Shown piece after piece: positions 48,910 through 60,595 of a stretch of DNA of 64,000 bases. This DNA is from Streptomyces microflavus (GTDB lineage: Bacteria > Actinomycetota > Actinomycetes > Streptomycetales > Streptomycetaceae), in contig NZ_BMUG01000020.1 in assembly GCF_014650075.1 (NCBI RefSeq), positions 1-64,000 of the forward strand, given 5' to 3'. The position numbers and the translations under genes were made by a program. How positions within the stretch are numbered: the first letter of the stretch is position 1; each line of letters begins with the position of its first letter. Under the pieces are notes generated by a model. That model was not told the origin of the DNA. It did no database searches and saw only the letters and a list, made by a program, of their open reading frames with translations.

Positions 48910-51039
48910 ATGCGGCCCGTTTCCAAGATCGAACGTTCGGTGGCGCCCTTCGAGGTCGTCAGTCCCTACCAGCCCAGCGGCGACCAGCCGGCGGCCATCG
49001 CCGAGCTGGAGCGGCGCATCCGCGCAGGTGAGAAGGATGTCGTCCTGCTCGGCGCGACCGGCACCGGCAAGTCGGCGACCACCGCCTGGATGATCGAGAA
49101 GCTGCAGCGCCCCACCCTGGTGATGGCGCCGAACAAGACGCTCGCCGCCCAGCTGGCCAACGAGTTCCGCGAGCTCCTGCCGAACAACGCGGTGGAGTAC
49201 TTCGTCTCGTACTACGACTACTACCAGCCCGAAGCGTACGTCCCCCAGTCGGACACCTACATCGAGAAGGACTCCTCGATCAACGAGGAGGTCGAGCGGC
49301 TGCGCCACTCGGCGACGAATTCGCTGCTCACCCGGCGCGACGTCATCGTGGTCGCCTCCGTCTCCTGCATCTACGGCCTCGGCACGCCCCAGGAGTACGT
49401 GGACCGCATGGTCCAGCTCAAGGTCGGCGAGGAGGTCGACCGGGACCAGTTGCTGCGCCGGTTCGTGGAGATGCAGTACACGCGCAACGACGTCGCGTTC
49501 ACCCGCGGCACCTTCCGGGTCCGCGGCGACACCATCGAGATCTTCCCGGTCTACGAGGAGCTCGCCGTCCGCATCGAGATGTTCGGTGACGAGATCGAGG
49601 CGCTCTCCACCCTGCACCCGCTGACCGGCGAGGTCATCAGCGAGGACCGGTCGCTGCACGTCTTCCCCGCCAGCCATTACGTGGCCGGACCCGAGCGGTT
49701 GCAGAAGGCCGTCCGGGGCATCGAGGAGGAGCTCCAGGAGCGGCTGGCCGAGCTGGAGAAGCAGGGCAAGATGCTGGAGGCCCAGCGGCTGCGGATGCGC
49801 ACGACGTACGACATCGAGATGCTCCACCAGATCGGCAGCTGCTCCGGCGTCGAGAACTACTCGATGCACTTCGACGAGCGCGCCCCCGGCACCGCCCCCA
49901 ACACCCTCCTCGACTACTTCCCCGAGGACTTCCTGCTCGTCCTCGACGAATCGCACGTCACGGTCCCGCAGATCGGCGCGATGTACGAGGGCGACGCCTC
50001 CCGCAAGCGGACGCTCGTCGACCACGGCTTCCGGCTGCCGTCCGCCATGGACAACCGCCCGCTGAAGTGGGAGGAGTTCCTGAAGCGGATCGACCAGACG
50101 GTCTACCTCTCCGCCACCCCGGGGAAGTACGAGCTCTCACGCGGCGACGGCTTCGTCGAGCAGATCATCCGCCCCACCGGCCTGGTCGACCCCGAGATCG
50201 TCGTCAAGCCCACCGAGGGCCAGATCGACGACCTGGTGCACGAGATCCGCAAGCGCACCGAGCGCGACGAGCGGGTCCTGGTCACCACCCTCACCAAGAA
50301 GATGTCGGAGGACCTCACCGACTACTTCCTGGAGCTCGGCATCCAGGTCAGGTATCTGCACAGCGACGTCGACACCCTGCGCCGCATCGAGCTGCTGCGC
50401 GAGCTGCGCTCCGGCGAGTACGACGTCCTGGTCGGCATCAACCTGCTGCGTGAGGGCCTCGACCTCCCCGAGGTGTCCCTCGTGGCCATCCTCGACGCCG
50501 ACAAGCAGGGCTTCCTCCGCTCCGGTACCTCCCTCATCCAGACCATCGGACGCGCCGCCCGTAACGTGTCCGGCCAGGTCCATATGTACGCGGACAAGAT
50601 CACCCCGGCGATGGCGCAGGCCATCGACGAGACGAACCGCCGCCGCGAGAAGCAGATCGCCTACAACACCGAGCGCGGCCTGGACCCGCAGCCGCTGCGC
50701 AAGAAGATCAACGACATCGTCGCGACCATCGCCCGCGAGGAGATCGACACCGAGCAGCTCCTCGGCAGTGGCTACCGCCAGGGCAAGGAGGCCAGGACCC
50801 CGGTGCCGACGCTCGGCGCCAAGACGGCCAAGGGCGGTGCGAAGGGCCGGGGCGCGTCGGCCGGTGCCGTCGTCAGCGACCGCCCCGCCACCGAACTGGC
50901 CGGGATCATCGAGGAGATGACCGACCGGATGCGGGCCGCCGCCGCCGACCTGCAGTTCGAGGTGGCCGCCCGGCTGCGCGACGAGGTGGGCGAGTTGAAG
51001 AAGGAGCTGCGCCAGATGAAGGAGGCGGGCCTCGCCTGA
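48910..51039 (+). CDS. uvrB: Excinuclease ABC subunit UvrB
   Basis: The damage-verification helicase of nucleotide excision repair. 709 residues. Walker A is LLGATGTGKSATTAWMI, the beta-hairpin region is YFVSYYDYYQPEAYVPQSDTYIEKD, the DEAD-type box is LLVLDESHV, motif VI is QTIGRAARNVSG, and the C-terminal UVR domain that binds UvrC is MRAAAADLQFEVAARLRDEV. It is full length. The start is the ATG at which the damage promoter begins transcription. Confidence 0.97.
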   Translation: MRPVSKIERSVAPFEVVSPYQPSGDQPAAIAELERRIRAGEKDVVLLGATGTGKSATTAWMIEKLQRPTLVMAPNKTLAAQLANEFRELLPNNAVEYFVSYYDYYQPEAYVPQSDTYIEKDSSINEEVERLRHSATNSLLTRRDVIVVASVSCIYGLGTPQEYVDRMVQLKVGEEVDRDQLLRRFVEMQYTRNDVAFTRGTFRVRGDTIEIFPVYEELAVRIEMFGDEIEALSTLHPLTGEVISEDRSLHVFPASHYVAGPERLQKAVRGIEEELQERLAELEKQGKMLEAQRLRMRTTYDIEMLHQIGSCSGVENYSMHFDERAPGTAPNTLLDYFPEDFLLVLDESHVTVPQIGAMYEGDASRKRTLVDHGFRLPSAMDNRPLKWEEFLKRIDQTVYLSATPGKYELSRGDGFVEQIIRPTGLVDPEIVVKPTEGQIDDLVHEIRKRTERDERVLVTTLTKKMSEDLTDYFLELGIQVRYLHSDVDTLRRIELLRELRSGEYDVLVGINLLREGLDLPEVSLVAILDADKQGFLRSGTSLIQTIGRAARNVSGQVHMYADKITPAMAQAIDETNRRREKQIAYNTERGLDPQPLRKKINDIVATIAREEIDTEQLLGSGYRQGKEARTPVPTLGAKTAKGGAKGRGASAGAVVSDRPATELAGIIEEMTDRMRAAAADLQFEVAARLRDEVGELKKELRQMKEAGLA

Positions 51040-51067
51040 CGCGACGGGCGGCGCCCGACGAGGACCG

Positions 51068-51091
51068 CACCGGGGGCCACCGCCCCCGGTG
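51068..51091 (+). terminator. 10-bp perfect terminator after uvrB
   Basis: CACCGGGGGC (51068-51077) pairs with GCCCCCGGTG (51082-51091) around a 4-nt loop, 28 bp after the stop. Confidence 0.75.
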
Positions 51092-51207
51092 TGTTGCAAG
51101 ACCGACACAAAAACGGACCGAACCTGCTGCCGTCCCGGGGGGAATGCGTAGGGTGCGGGAAAACCGCACACGGATGGTTGCGGGGCAATGCCGAGAGGGG
51201 ACAGCGC

Positions 51208-51786
51208 GTGACGGTCAATATGACCAAGGGTCAGGCCATCAGCCTGCAGAAGAGCGACGGGGGGACCCTGACCGCGGTACGGATGGGGCTCGGCTGGCAG
51301 GCGGCTCCGCGCCGCGGTCTGTTCGGCTCGCGCACCCGGGAGATCGACCTCGACGCCTCGGCGGTGCTCTTCGCCGACAAGCAGCCGGTCGACGTCGTGT
51401 TCTTCCGTCACCTCGTCAGCGACGACGGCTCGGTCAAGCACACCGGTGACAACCTCGTCGGCGGCGCCGGCTCCGGCGGCGACGACGAGGCGATCCTCGT
51501 CGACCTCCAGCGCGTCCCGGTCCACATCGACCAGATCGTCTTCACGGTGAACTCCTTCACCGGACAGACGTTCCAGGAGGTCCGGCACGCCTTCTGCCGC
51601 ATCGTCGACGAGACCAACGGCCAGGAGCTCGCCCGGTACACGCTGGACGGCGGCGGCCAGTACACCGCGCAGATCATGGCGAAGGTGCACCGTGCGGGCA
51701 GCGGATGGCAGATGACCGCCCTCGGAAACCCGGCCAACGGCCGCACCTTCCAGGACCTGATGCCGTCCATCCTGCCCCACCTGTAG
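51208..51786 (+). CDS. TerD family protein
   Basis: A 192-residue TerD-domain protein starting VTVNMTKGQAISLQKSDGG. The calcium-binding acidic motifs are IDLDASAVLF and DDEAILVDLQRVP, and the strand VFTVNSFTGQTFQEVRHAF follows. TerD proteins belong to tellurite/stress and membrane-linked response systems. The GTG at 51208 is preceded by GAGAGGGGAC; ATG at 51220 is a possible alternative. It lies between uvrB and a second TerD gene, separated from the latter by a hairpin. Confidence 0.92.
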   Translation: MTVNMTKGQAISLQKSDGGTLTAVRMGLGWQAAPRRGLFGSRTREIDLDASAVLFADKQPVDVVFFRHLVSDDGSVKHTGDNLVGGAGSGGDDEAILVDLQRVPVHIDQIVFTVNSFTGQTFQEVRHAFCRIVDETNGQELARYTLDGGGQYTAQIMAKVHRAGSGWQMTALGNPANGRTFQDLMPSILPHL

Positions 51787-51821
51787 GCGGACCGGACCGG
51801 ATCAGAGGCCGGCACCGGCAC

Positions 51822-51859
51822 GTGCAGCTCCCGGAGGCATTAGCCACCGGGAGCTGCAC
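51822..51859 (+). terminator. 13-bp perfect hairpin between the two TerD genes
   Basis: GTGCAGCTCCCGG (51822-51834) and its exact reverse complement (51847-51859) enclose a 12-nt loop. It could terminate terD or stabilise its mRNA. Confidence 0.7.
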
Positions 51860-51904
51860 CGCGCGGGGCCCGGCGCAGCACACATCGTCGAGGGGGACAG
51901 CGCA

Positions 51905-53971
51905 ATGACGGCCGAACTGGTCCGGGGGCAGAACCACACCTTGCCCCAGACCCGTCTGGAGATCCGGGTGTCGGCGGGCTCACCCGTCGTGGCCGGAGCC
52001 ACCCTCGGCGACGAGAACGGCACGGTGCGCGGCGTCGAGTGGATCGCCCACCCCGGCGCCCACCGGCTCCCCGGCCTGGAGGTCTCCCGCCAGGCCGCGG
52101 CCGGTCACCGGCTCGCCGTCGACCTGGAGGCCCTGCCCGACGAGGTGCACCGGGTCACCGTGCTGCTCGCCCTGCCGACGGGCGTCGGCGGGCCGACCCG
52201 GTTCGGCGCCACCGCCGCGCCGTTCGTCGCCGTCACCGGGCTCGACGGCACCGAGATCGCCACCTTCACGCTGACCGGCCTGGACGCCGAGTCGGCGGTC
52301 AGCGCCCTGGAGCTCTACCGCCGCCAGGGCGCCTGGAAGGTCCGGGCCGTCGGACAGGGGTACGCGGCCGGGCTGGCCGAGATGCTCGCCGACCAGGGCC
52401 TGGCCGGGGCGGCCGAGCTCGCCGCGTCCATCCAGGAGGCGGTCGCCCGGTCCCTGGCCCGCTCGGTGGCCCCACCGCCGCCCCGCACCCCCGAAGGCGA
52501 CCGCGTACGGCACGCCTCCGGACCGTCGGACCCGCACCCTGAGACCGCGCCCCAGCCCCAGCCGACAGCACACCCCCCGACGGTGCACCAGCCGACCGCG
52601 CCCCAGTCGGCAACGCACCCTCCCACCGCGCCCCAGCCCCAGGTGCCCGCACACCCGTCGGCCGTGCCCCAGCCCGCCGCGCCCGCGCACCCGCCGACCG
52701 GCACCGGCCCCGGCACCCCCACGGCCCCCGCCGCCCCCACGGCCGGTGGCCCCATCAACTACGCGCACCCGCGCCGGCAGCACGCCGCCCCGCCGCCGCC
52801 CCCGCCAGCCGCACCTCCCGCCGAGCCCGGACAGGCCCCGCAGCCGGTCGCCGGGGACGCGACCGGCTGGTCGATGGACGAGCGGCTCTACAACCAGATC
52901 TGGGGCATGTTCGAGGACCTGGCACGGGCCGCCGCGGCCTACCGCAGCGCCGTGGACTTCGCCGAGTCCCGGATGGGCCAGGAGCTCGACCGGTCCCTGT
53001 CCGACCCGCGCAACCGGATCGGCGGTACGGGCGACCGCGCCCGCGAGGAGGCCCGCGCCAAGCGCGACGAGCTGATCGCCCGGGCCCGTGAGGTCCTCGA
53101 CCGCGACCTCGCCCAGCTGGCCGCCGAGGCGGCCGTCGTCGAGCCCGCGCTCCCCGCCGCGTACGCCGGCTGGGACAACCCCGTCTGGCACGCCCACCGC
53201 ATCCCGATGGAGCTGCCGATGGCCCTGCGCATCGGTGACCTCCATCTGCCCGAGCGCACCGACCTGCGCATCCCGCTGCTCGTCCGGCTGCCGCTGGAGC
53301 GGGGGATATGGGTGGACAGCGGGCGTACGGCCTCCGAGGCCGCTGCCCACATGGACACCGACCGGCTCCGCCGCCTCGCGATGGAGACCGCGGTCCTGCA
53401 CGCCGCCCGGCTGCTCGCGGTCTACCCGCCCGGTGAGTTCTCGGTCCATGTCATCGACCCGGCGGGTTCTGCGGCCGGGTCGCTGGCGCCGCTGGTCGAC
53501 GCGGGCGTCCTCGCCGGGCCGCCCGCCGCCGGGCCCGGGGGAGTGGCCTCGGTCCTCGCCCATCTCACCCGGCGCGTGGACCTGGTGCAGATGGCGGTGC
53601 GGGCCGGTGCGGCCGACGCGCTCCCGCCCGACCTGGACACCGGCGAGCAGCTCCTGGTGGTCAACGACTTCCCGCACGGCTTCGACGACCGGGCCGTCAC
53701 CCAGCTCCGCTACCTCGCGGACGAGGGTCCCTCGGTCGGCGTGCATCTGCTGATGGTCGCGGACCGGGAGGACGCGAGTGCGTACGGGCCGGTGCTCGAC
53801 CCGCTGTGGCGTTCGCTGCTGCGGATCACCCCGGTCGCCGACAACCACCTCGCCGACCCCTGGGTCGGTCACGCGTGGACATACGAGCCGCCGGCGACAC
53901 CACCGGGCAGCCGCGTCCTGGAGCAGGTCCTCGCGGCGGTCACAGCCGCTCGCAGAGCCGCCGGCCACTGA
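51905..53971 (+). CDS. TerD-domain protein with proline-rich linker and FtsK-like C-terminal domain
   Basis: A 688-residue multidomain protein. Residues 1-190 form a divergent TerD domain (TRLEIRVSAGSPVVAGATLGDENG; AVSALELYRRQGAWKVRAVGQG). Residues 200-315 are a Pro/His/Gln-rich linker. A helical coiled-coil-like part follows at 325-425 (DDLARAAAAYRSAVDFAESRMGQELD). The C-terminal 260 residues look like an FtsK/HerA-type ATPase fold without a Walker A loop (RTDLRIPLLVRLPLERGIWVD, FSVHVIDPAGSAAG, LLVVNDFPHGFDDRAVTQLRYLADEG). Such architectures occur in TerD-linked stress systems. The ATG has AGGGGGAC upstream. Confidence 0.78.
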   Translation: MTAELVRGQNHTLPQTRLEIRVSAGSPVVAGATLGDENGTVRGVEWIAHPGAHRLPGLEVSRQAAAGHRLAVDLEALPDEVHRVTVLLALPTGVGGPTRFGATAAPFVAVTGLDGTEIATFTLTGLDAESAVSALELYRRQGAWKVRAVGQGYAAGLAEMLADQGLAGAAELAASIQEAVARSLARSVAPPPPRTPEGDRVRHASGPSDPHPETAPQPQPTAHPPTVHQPTAPQSATHPPTAPQPQVPAHPSAVPQPAAPAHPPTGTGPGTPTAPAAPTAGGPINYAHPRRQHAAPPPPPPAAPPAEPGQAPQPVAGDATGWSMDERLYNQIWGMFEDLARAAAAYRSAVDFAESRMGQELDRSLSDPRNRIGGTGDRAREEARAKRDELIARAREVLDRDLAQLAAEAAVVEPALPAAYAGWDNPVWHAHRIPMELPMALRIGDLHLPERTDLRIPLLVRLPLERGIWVDSGRTASEAAAHMDTDRLRRLAMETAVLHAARLLAVYPPGEFSVHVIDPAGSAAGSLAPLVDAGVLAGPPAAGPGGVASVLAHLTRRVDLVQMAVRAGAADALPPDLDTGEQLLVVNDFPHGFDDRAVTQLRYLADEGPSVGVHLLMVADREDASAYGPVLDPLWRSLLRITPVADNHLADPWVGHAWTYEPPATPPGSRVLEQVLAAVTAARRAAGH

Positions 53972-54021
53972 CCGTACCAACGGCCCCCACCTGCTGTTTT
54001 TACGATCTCTTTACCGTTTTC

Positions 54022-54050
54022 TTTACCTATCCTTGGTGTACCTGTACTGT
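54022..54050 (+). promoter_or_regulatory. Possible promoter of the TerC gene
   Basis: TTTACC (54022-54027), a 17-nt spacer and TACTGT (54045-54050). The stretch is AT-rich compared with its surroundings. The predicted start near 54057 would clip a few bases of the aptamer stem, so a promoter slightly upstream is also possible. Confidence 0.35.
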
Positions 54051-54052
54051 TC

Positions 54053-54146
54053 GGTGCACGGAGGGGAGTACTCCTTACGCGACGTTCCCGTCAGTACGGA
54101 CCGTGACCGGTCCCGGGGCGTCGGCCCGGCACGCATCCCGTGTGCC
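54053..54146 (+). promoter_or_regulatory. Probable yybP-ykoY (Mn2+) riboswitch aptamer
   Basis: A 9-bp closing stem, GGTGCACGG (54053-54061) with CCGTGTGCC (54138-54146), is followed at once by AGGGGAGTA, the hallmark 5' element of yybP-ykoY RNAs. An inner stem CGACG/CGTCG (near 54070 and 54117) holds the variable arm. TerC/Alx-type genes are standard targets of this riboswitch. The match is by eye; a covariance search should confirm it. Confidence 0.65.
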
Positions 54147-54159
54147 AGGGTGGAAGAGA

Positions 54160-54208
54160 CCTCCGGCAGCGACGACGCTGATCAGTAGCCGTAGCGAACT
54201 GCCGGAGG
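54160..54208 (+). promoter_or_regulatory. Shine-Dalgarno sequestering hairpin (riboswitch expression platform)
   Basis: CCTCCGGCAG (54160-54169) is the exact reverse complement of CTGCCGGAGG (54199-54208). The latter contains the GGAGG that lies 5 bases before the GTG of the TerC gene. In this fold the ribosome-binding site is hidden. This is the arrangement expected for translational control by the upstream aptamer. Confidence 0.7.
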
Positions 54209-54212
54209 CGCA

Positions 54213-55232
54213 GTGGACGTTTCATGGACCCTTTGGGCTCTGACCATCTTTGGTCTGTCAGCCCTGATCGCCGTCGACTTCTTCATCGGGCGCAAGCCCC
54301 ATGACGTGTCGACCAAGGAAGCCGGGATCTGGACGGTCGTCTGGATCGCCCTGGCCATCCTCTTCGGACTCGGCCTCATGGTCTTCGGCGAGAGCCAGGC
54401 CTCCGGTGAGTTCTTCGCCGGATTCATCACCGAGAAGTCGCTGAGCGTCGACAACCTCTTCGTCTTCGTCCTGATCATGGCGAAGTTCTCGGTGCCCTCG
54501 CACCTCCAGCAGCGGGTGCTGCTCATCGGTGTGCTGATCGCCCTGGTGCTCCGGGCGATCTTCATCGCCGCCGGTGCCGCCGTGATCGCGAACTTCTCGT
54601 GGGTGTTCTACATCTTCGGCGCGTTCCTGATCTACACCGCCTGGAAGCTCATCCAGGAGGCGCGGGCCGACGAGGAGGACGAGGAGTTCGAGGAGAACCG
54701 TCTCCTCAAGAAGATCGAGCAGCGCTTCGGCGTCGCCGACCAGTACCACGGCACGAAGCTCTTCATCCAGAAGAACGGCAAGCGCATCCTGACCCCGCTG
54801 ATGGTGGTCATGCTCGCCATCGGTATGACCGATGTGCTGTTCGCACTGGACTCGATCCCGGCGATCTTCGGCCTGACCCAGGACCCGTACATCGTCTTCA
54901 CGGCCAACGCGTTCGCGCTGATGGGCCTGCGCCAGCTGTACTTCCTCATCGGCGGTCTGCTGAAGAAGCTGGTCCACCTCAGCTACGGCCTGTCGGTGAT
55001 CCTCGGCTTCATCGGCGTGAAGCTGGTGCTGCACGCCCTGCACGAGTCCGGGGTGCACGTGCCCGAGATCTCCATCCCGTTCTCGCTCACCGTCATCTGC
55101 GGCGTCCTGGTGATCACCACGATCACCAGCCTGATCGCCAACAAGAAGCAGGAGGCGGCCGAGGCCGAGGCGGCCGCGAAGGCCAAGAGCGTCGACGCGG
55201 CCGACGAGGAGACCGAGAGCGTCAGCAGCTGA
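54213..55232 (+). CDS. TerC family membrane protein (Alx-like)
   Basis: A 339-residue integral membrane protein with about nine transmembrane helices. The TerC signatures are FAGFITEKSLSVDNLFVFVLIM and IGMTDVLFALDSIPAIFGLTQDPYIVFTANAFALMGLRQLYF, with Asp residues inside the membrane. Family members export Mn2+ or supply it to secreted proteins and are linked to tellurite resistance. The C-terminal 40 residues are Ala/Glu/Lys-rich and cytoplasmic. The GTG start has GGAGG that can be masked by the leader hairpin. Its place after TerD genes fits a Ter-type stress module. Confidence 0.93.
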   Translation: MDVSWTLWALTIFGLSALIAVDFFIGRKPHDVSTKEAGIWTVVWIALAILFGLGLMVFGESQASGEFFAGFITEKSLSVDNLFVFVLIMAKFSVPSHLQQRVLLIGVLIALVLRAIFIAAGAAVIANFSWVFYIFGAFLIYTAWKLIQEARADEEDEEFEENRLLKKIEQRFGVADQYHGTKLFIQKNGKRILTPLMVVMLAIGMTDVLFALDSIPAIFGLTQDPYIVFTANAFALMGLRQLYFLIGGLLKKLVHLSYGLSVILGFIGVKLVLHALHESGVHVPEISIPFSLTVICGVLVITTITSLIANKKQEAAEAEAAAKAKSVDAADEETESVSS

Positions 55233-55268
55233 TCCCGGGCCGCCGAGCGCGGCACAGGGACCCACCGG

Positions 55269-55313
55269 CAGCGGCCGGGGCGGAACGGCACAAGCCGTCC
55301 ACCCCGGCCGCTG
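55269..55313. terminator. Convergent terminator between TerC and MBL genes
   Basis: CAGCGGCCGGGG (55269-55280) pairs with CCCCGGCCGCTG (55302-55313), with a further inner CGGC/GCCG helix around ACAA. Confidence 0.8.
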
Positions 55314-55343
55314 TCCGTTTACGGGAGGCGGGCCGGCCCGGGG

Positions 55344-56000
55344 CTACCAGCCCCGCGCACGCCACTCGGGCAGCTGCGGGCGCTCGTCGCCGAGCGTCGT
55401 GTCGTTGCCGTGGCCCGGGTAGACCCAGGTCTCGTCCGGCAGCCGGTCGAACAGCTTCGTCTCGACATCGTGCAGCAGGCTCGCGAACGCCTCGGGGTCC
55501 TTGTGCGTATTGCCGATCCCACCGGGGAAGAGGCAGTCCCCCGTGAAGAGGTGCGGGGCCCCGTGCGGGTCGTCGTAGACCAGGGCGATCGAGCCCGGCG
55601 TGTGGCCGGTCAGATGGCGGGCGGTCAGCTCGACCCGGCCCACGGTGATGATGTCGCCGTCCTCCACGAGCACGTCCGTGGGGACCGGGATGCCCTCCGC
55701 GTCGTACCGGCCCGCGTACGTACGGGCGCCGGTGGCCGCCACCACCTCGGCCAGCGCCTGCCAGTGGTCGCCGTGCCGGTGGGTGGTGACGACGGACGCG
55801 ATGGAGTCGTCGCCGATCAGCGTGAGCAGGGTCGCGGGCTCGGCCGCCGCGTCGATCAGGAGCTGCTCGCCGGTGGCCCGGCAGCGCAGCAGATAGGCGT
55901 TGTTGTTCATTCCGCCGACGGCGGCCTTCGAGATCATCAGATCCGTCAGTTCGTGCACGCTCGCCGGTCCGCCGACCTTCACCGCTCCGCTGTACGTCAT
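55344..56000 (-). CDS. MBL-fold metallo-hydrolase (glyoxalase II-like)
   Basis: A 218-residue metallo-beta-lactamase-fold enzyme. Metal-binding motifs are VVTTHRHGDHWQAL, LTGHTPGSIALVY, FTGDCLFPGGIGN and VYPGHGNDTTLG. The arrangement is that of glyoxalase II-type thioester hydrolases or mycothiol-dependent versions; substrate is not known. The ATG at 56000 is preferred over the GTG at 56009 because TAGGGT (minus strand, 56008-56013) ends 7 nt upstream, giving a leaderless mRNA. It is followed by the maleylpyruvate-isomerase-type gene upstream on the same strand. Confidence 0.88.
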   Translation of the reverse strand: MTYSGAVKVGGPASVHELTDLMISKAAVGGMNNNAYLLRCRATGEQLLIDAAAEPATLLTLIGDDSIASVVTTHRHGDHWQALAEVVAATGARTYAGRYDAEGIPVPTDVLVEDGDIITVGRVELTARHLTGHTPGSIALVYDDPHGAPHLFTGDCLFPGGIGNTHKDPEAFASLLHDVETKLFDRLPDETWVYPGHGNDTTLGDERPQLPEWRARGW

Positions 56001-56053
56001 GCGGCTCACCCTAATCCGTCCCCGCCGGGGCGGGGACGGAGTCCGAGCGGCCG

Positions 56054-56743
56054 CTACAGAGGCGGCAGGGCGGGCAGTCCGCCCCCGGTCACCGTCAGGG
56101 CGGAGCCGTCACGGCGGCCGGCGAGCCAGCCCAGCAGACCGGCCGCCGTACCCCGCACCGACACCGGGGCGCCGTCCGACCCGCCGCCCGTGGTCCAGGT
56201 GCGGCCGGCCTCGTCGGTCAGGGTGGTGGCGGGGACCTCCGGGTGGCCGGTGAAGCGGTCGGTGAGGAAGACGATCTCCCGCTCCGTGAACCCCTCCGGC
56301 AGGTCCTCCAGCTCGTAGCCGACGTCCAGGTCGACGTGGTGGATCTCCAGCTCGATCAACCGGCGGAACGGGACCCGGGACGCGGAGTCCGTCACGCCGT
56401 TGCGCAGGGTGACCGTACGGGACCAGTCGGCCGGTTCGGCCGCCACCGCGTCGAAGCGGCCCGCGCTCGCCTCGAAGTCGGCCAGCTGCTCGGCCAGGGG
56501 GCGCGGGGCGCCGGTGGCGATGTCGGCGTCCCGGGTTTCGCTGCTCGCGTACATCGGGAGACCCCGGAGAACATTTCCGAGCGCGTCGGCGTTACGTGAC
56601 AGGTGGGCCAGAACATGGCCCCGACTCCATCCGGGCAGCCGTGACGGCTCGGCGAGGGCGGCGTTGTCCCACTTACCCGCTTCGCTGAGCAGCCGATCGG
56701 TCGCTTCGCGTACAGCTCCCAGGTCGTGCGCATGATCAATCAT
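56054..56743 (-). CDS. Maleylpyruvate isomerase family mycothiol-dependent enzyme
   Basis: A 229-residue DinB-fold protein with the MDMPI N-terminal pattern: ATDRLLSEAG, LPGWSRGHVLAHLSRNADALGN (metal-binding His) and RLIELEIHHVDLDVGYELED (second metal motif). The C-terminal domain reads SVRGTAAGLLGWLAGRRDGSALTV. Substrate is unknown; the family uses mycothiol as cofactor. TAGGCT ends 7 nt before the ATG at 56743, again a leaderless start. The next MBL gene downstream could process a mycothiol adduct, which is inference. Confidence 0.88.
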   Translation of the reverse strand: MIDHAHDLGAVREATDRLLSEAGKWDNAALAEPSRLPGWSRGHVLAHLSRNADALGNVLRGLPMYASSETRDADIATGAPRPLAEQLADFEASAGRFDAVAAEPADWSRTVTLRNGVTDSASRVPFRRLIELEIHHVDLDVGYELEDLPEGFTEREIVFLTDRFTGHPEVPATTLTDEAGRTWTTGGGSDGAPVSVRGTAAGLLGWLAGRRDGSALTVTGGGLPALPPL

Positions 56744-56801
56744 GCGGCCGAGCCTAGCTCCGCCACTCATTCGGGTGAAGGAGTCCGAGCACGACCGTAA
56801 A

Positions 56802-56817
56802 TCGAATGTGCGTGCTA
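56802..56817 (+). promoter_or_regulatory. Candidate LexA (SOS) box upstream of uvrA
   Basis: TCGAAT-GTGC-GTGCTA matches 9 of 12 defined positions of the actinobacterial SOS box TCGAAC-N4-GTTCGA and overlaps a TATACG that could be the uvrA -10. The match is imperfect and needs testing. Confidence 0.3.
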
Positions 56818-56920
56818 TACGCTCGGAGGAGACAGACCTTCCCACATCGCTGTGGCGCCCCCCATAACCTGGACCGGGGGCTCAGTTCCCCCGCTTCTCT
56901 CTAGAAAGGTGCGGACCGGC

Positions 56921-59965
<3,045 letters not shown>

Positions 59966-59970
59966 GCCGA

Positions 59971-60010
59971 CGACGGTGGCCCCCTCCCGCCCGGGAGGGG
60001 GCCACCGTCG
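59971..60010 (+). terminator. 19-bp perfect terminator after uvrA
   Basis: The 19 bases at 59971-59989 are exactly complementary to 59992-60010, with a 2-nt apex. It begins 5 bp after the uvrA stop. Confidence 0.9.
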
Positions 60011-60145
60011 CGACCGGCCCGGCCGCAGGCCGTCCGTTCCCCGCCGGTATCGTCGGTTCCGTCACCGGCGGCGAACGGCTTTCACCGCTTCCCCGCCTGC
60101 CCGGCGACGCCTGCCCCACCCCGAACAACGATCCGTGGAGTCCGC

Positions 60146-60574
60146 ATGCCCGGCCTGCCCGCCGCCCGCCGTACCGTGCTGAAGGGCGCCGCGCTCGCCG
60201 GTGCCGCCGGGCTGGGCGCGGCCGCCTGCTCGACCGAATCCAAGCTCGGTCACGCCAAGCAGCCCACCCCCACCGCCCCCGTCGACCTGGGTGCCGCCTC
60301 CGAGGTGCCCGTCGGCGGCGCCAAGCTCTACCGCGAGCAGCGCCTGGTCGTCAGCTGCCCGGCGAAGGGCGAGTACAAGGCGTTCAGCGCCCAGTGCACC
60401 CACGGCGGCTGCGTCCTGACCAAGGTCGAGGGCACCGAGGGCCACTGCGCCTGCCACGGCAGCCGCTTCGACACGACCACCGGCAAGGTCGTCCAGGGCC
60501 CCGCCACCGTCCCCCTGCCCGCCGTCCCGGTCACCGCCGAGGGCGGAAAGCTCGTCGCCGGCCCGGGCGCCTGA
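60146..60574 (+). CDS. Rieske [2Fe-2S] lipoprotein, Tat-exported
   Basis: A 142-residue Rieske protein. The N-terminus has a twin-arginine motif (ARRTVLKG) and a lipobox (AAAC, Cys near residue 28), so it is probably exported folded and lipid-anchored. Cluster ligands are CTHGGC and CACHGSRFD near residues 84 and 99. It is a small single-domain type outside cytochrome bc complexes; its redox partner is unknown. ATG at 60146. It is convergent with the regulator gene 21 bp downstream. Confidence 0.88.
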   Translation: MPGLPAARRTVLKGAALAGAAGLGAAACSTESKLGHAKQPTPTAPVDLGAASEVPVGGAKLYREQRLVVSCPAKGEYKAFSAQCTHGGCVLTKVEGTEGHCACHGSRFDTTTGKVVQGPATVPLPAVPVTAEGGKLVAGPGA

Positions 60575-60595
60575 CCCCACCACGCGACGCCGGGG

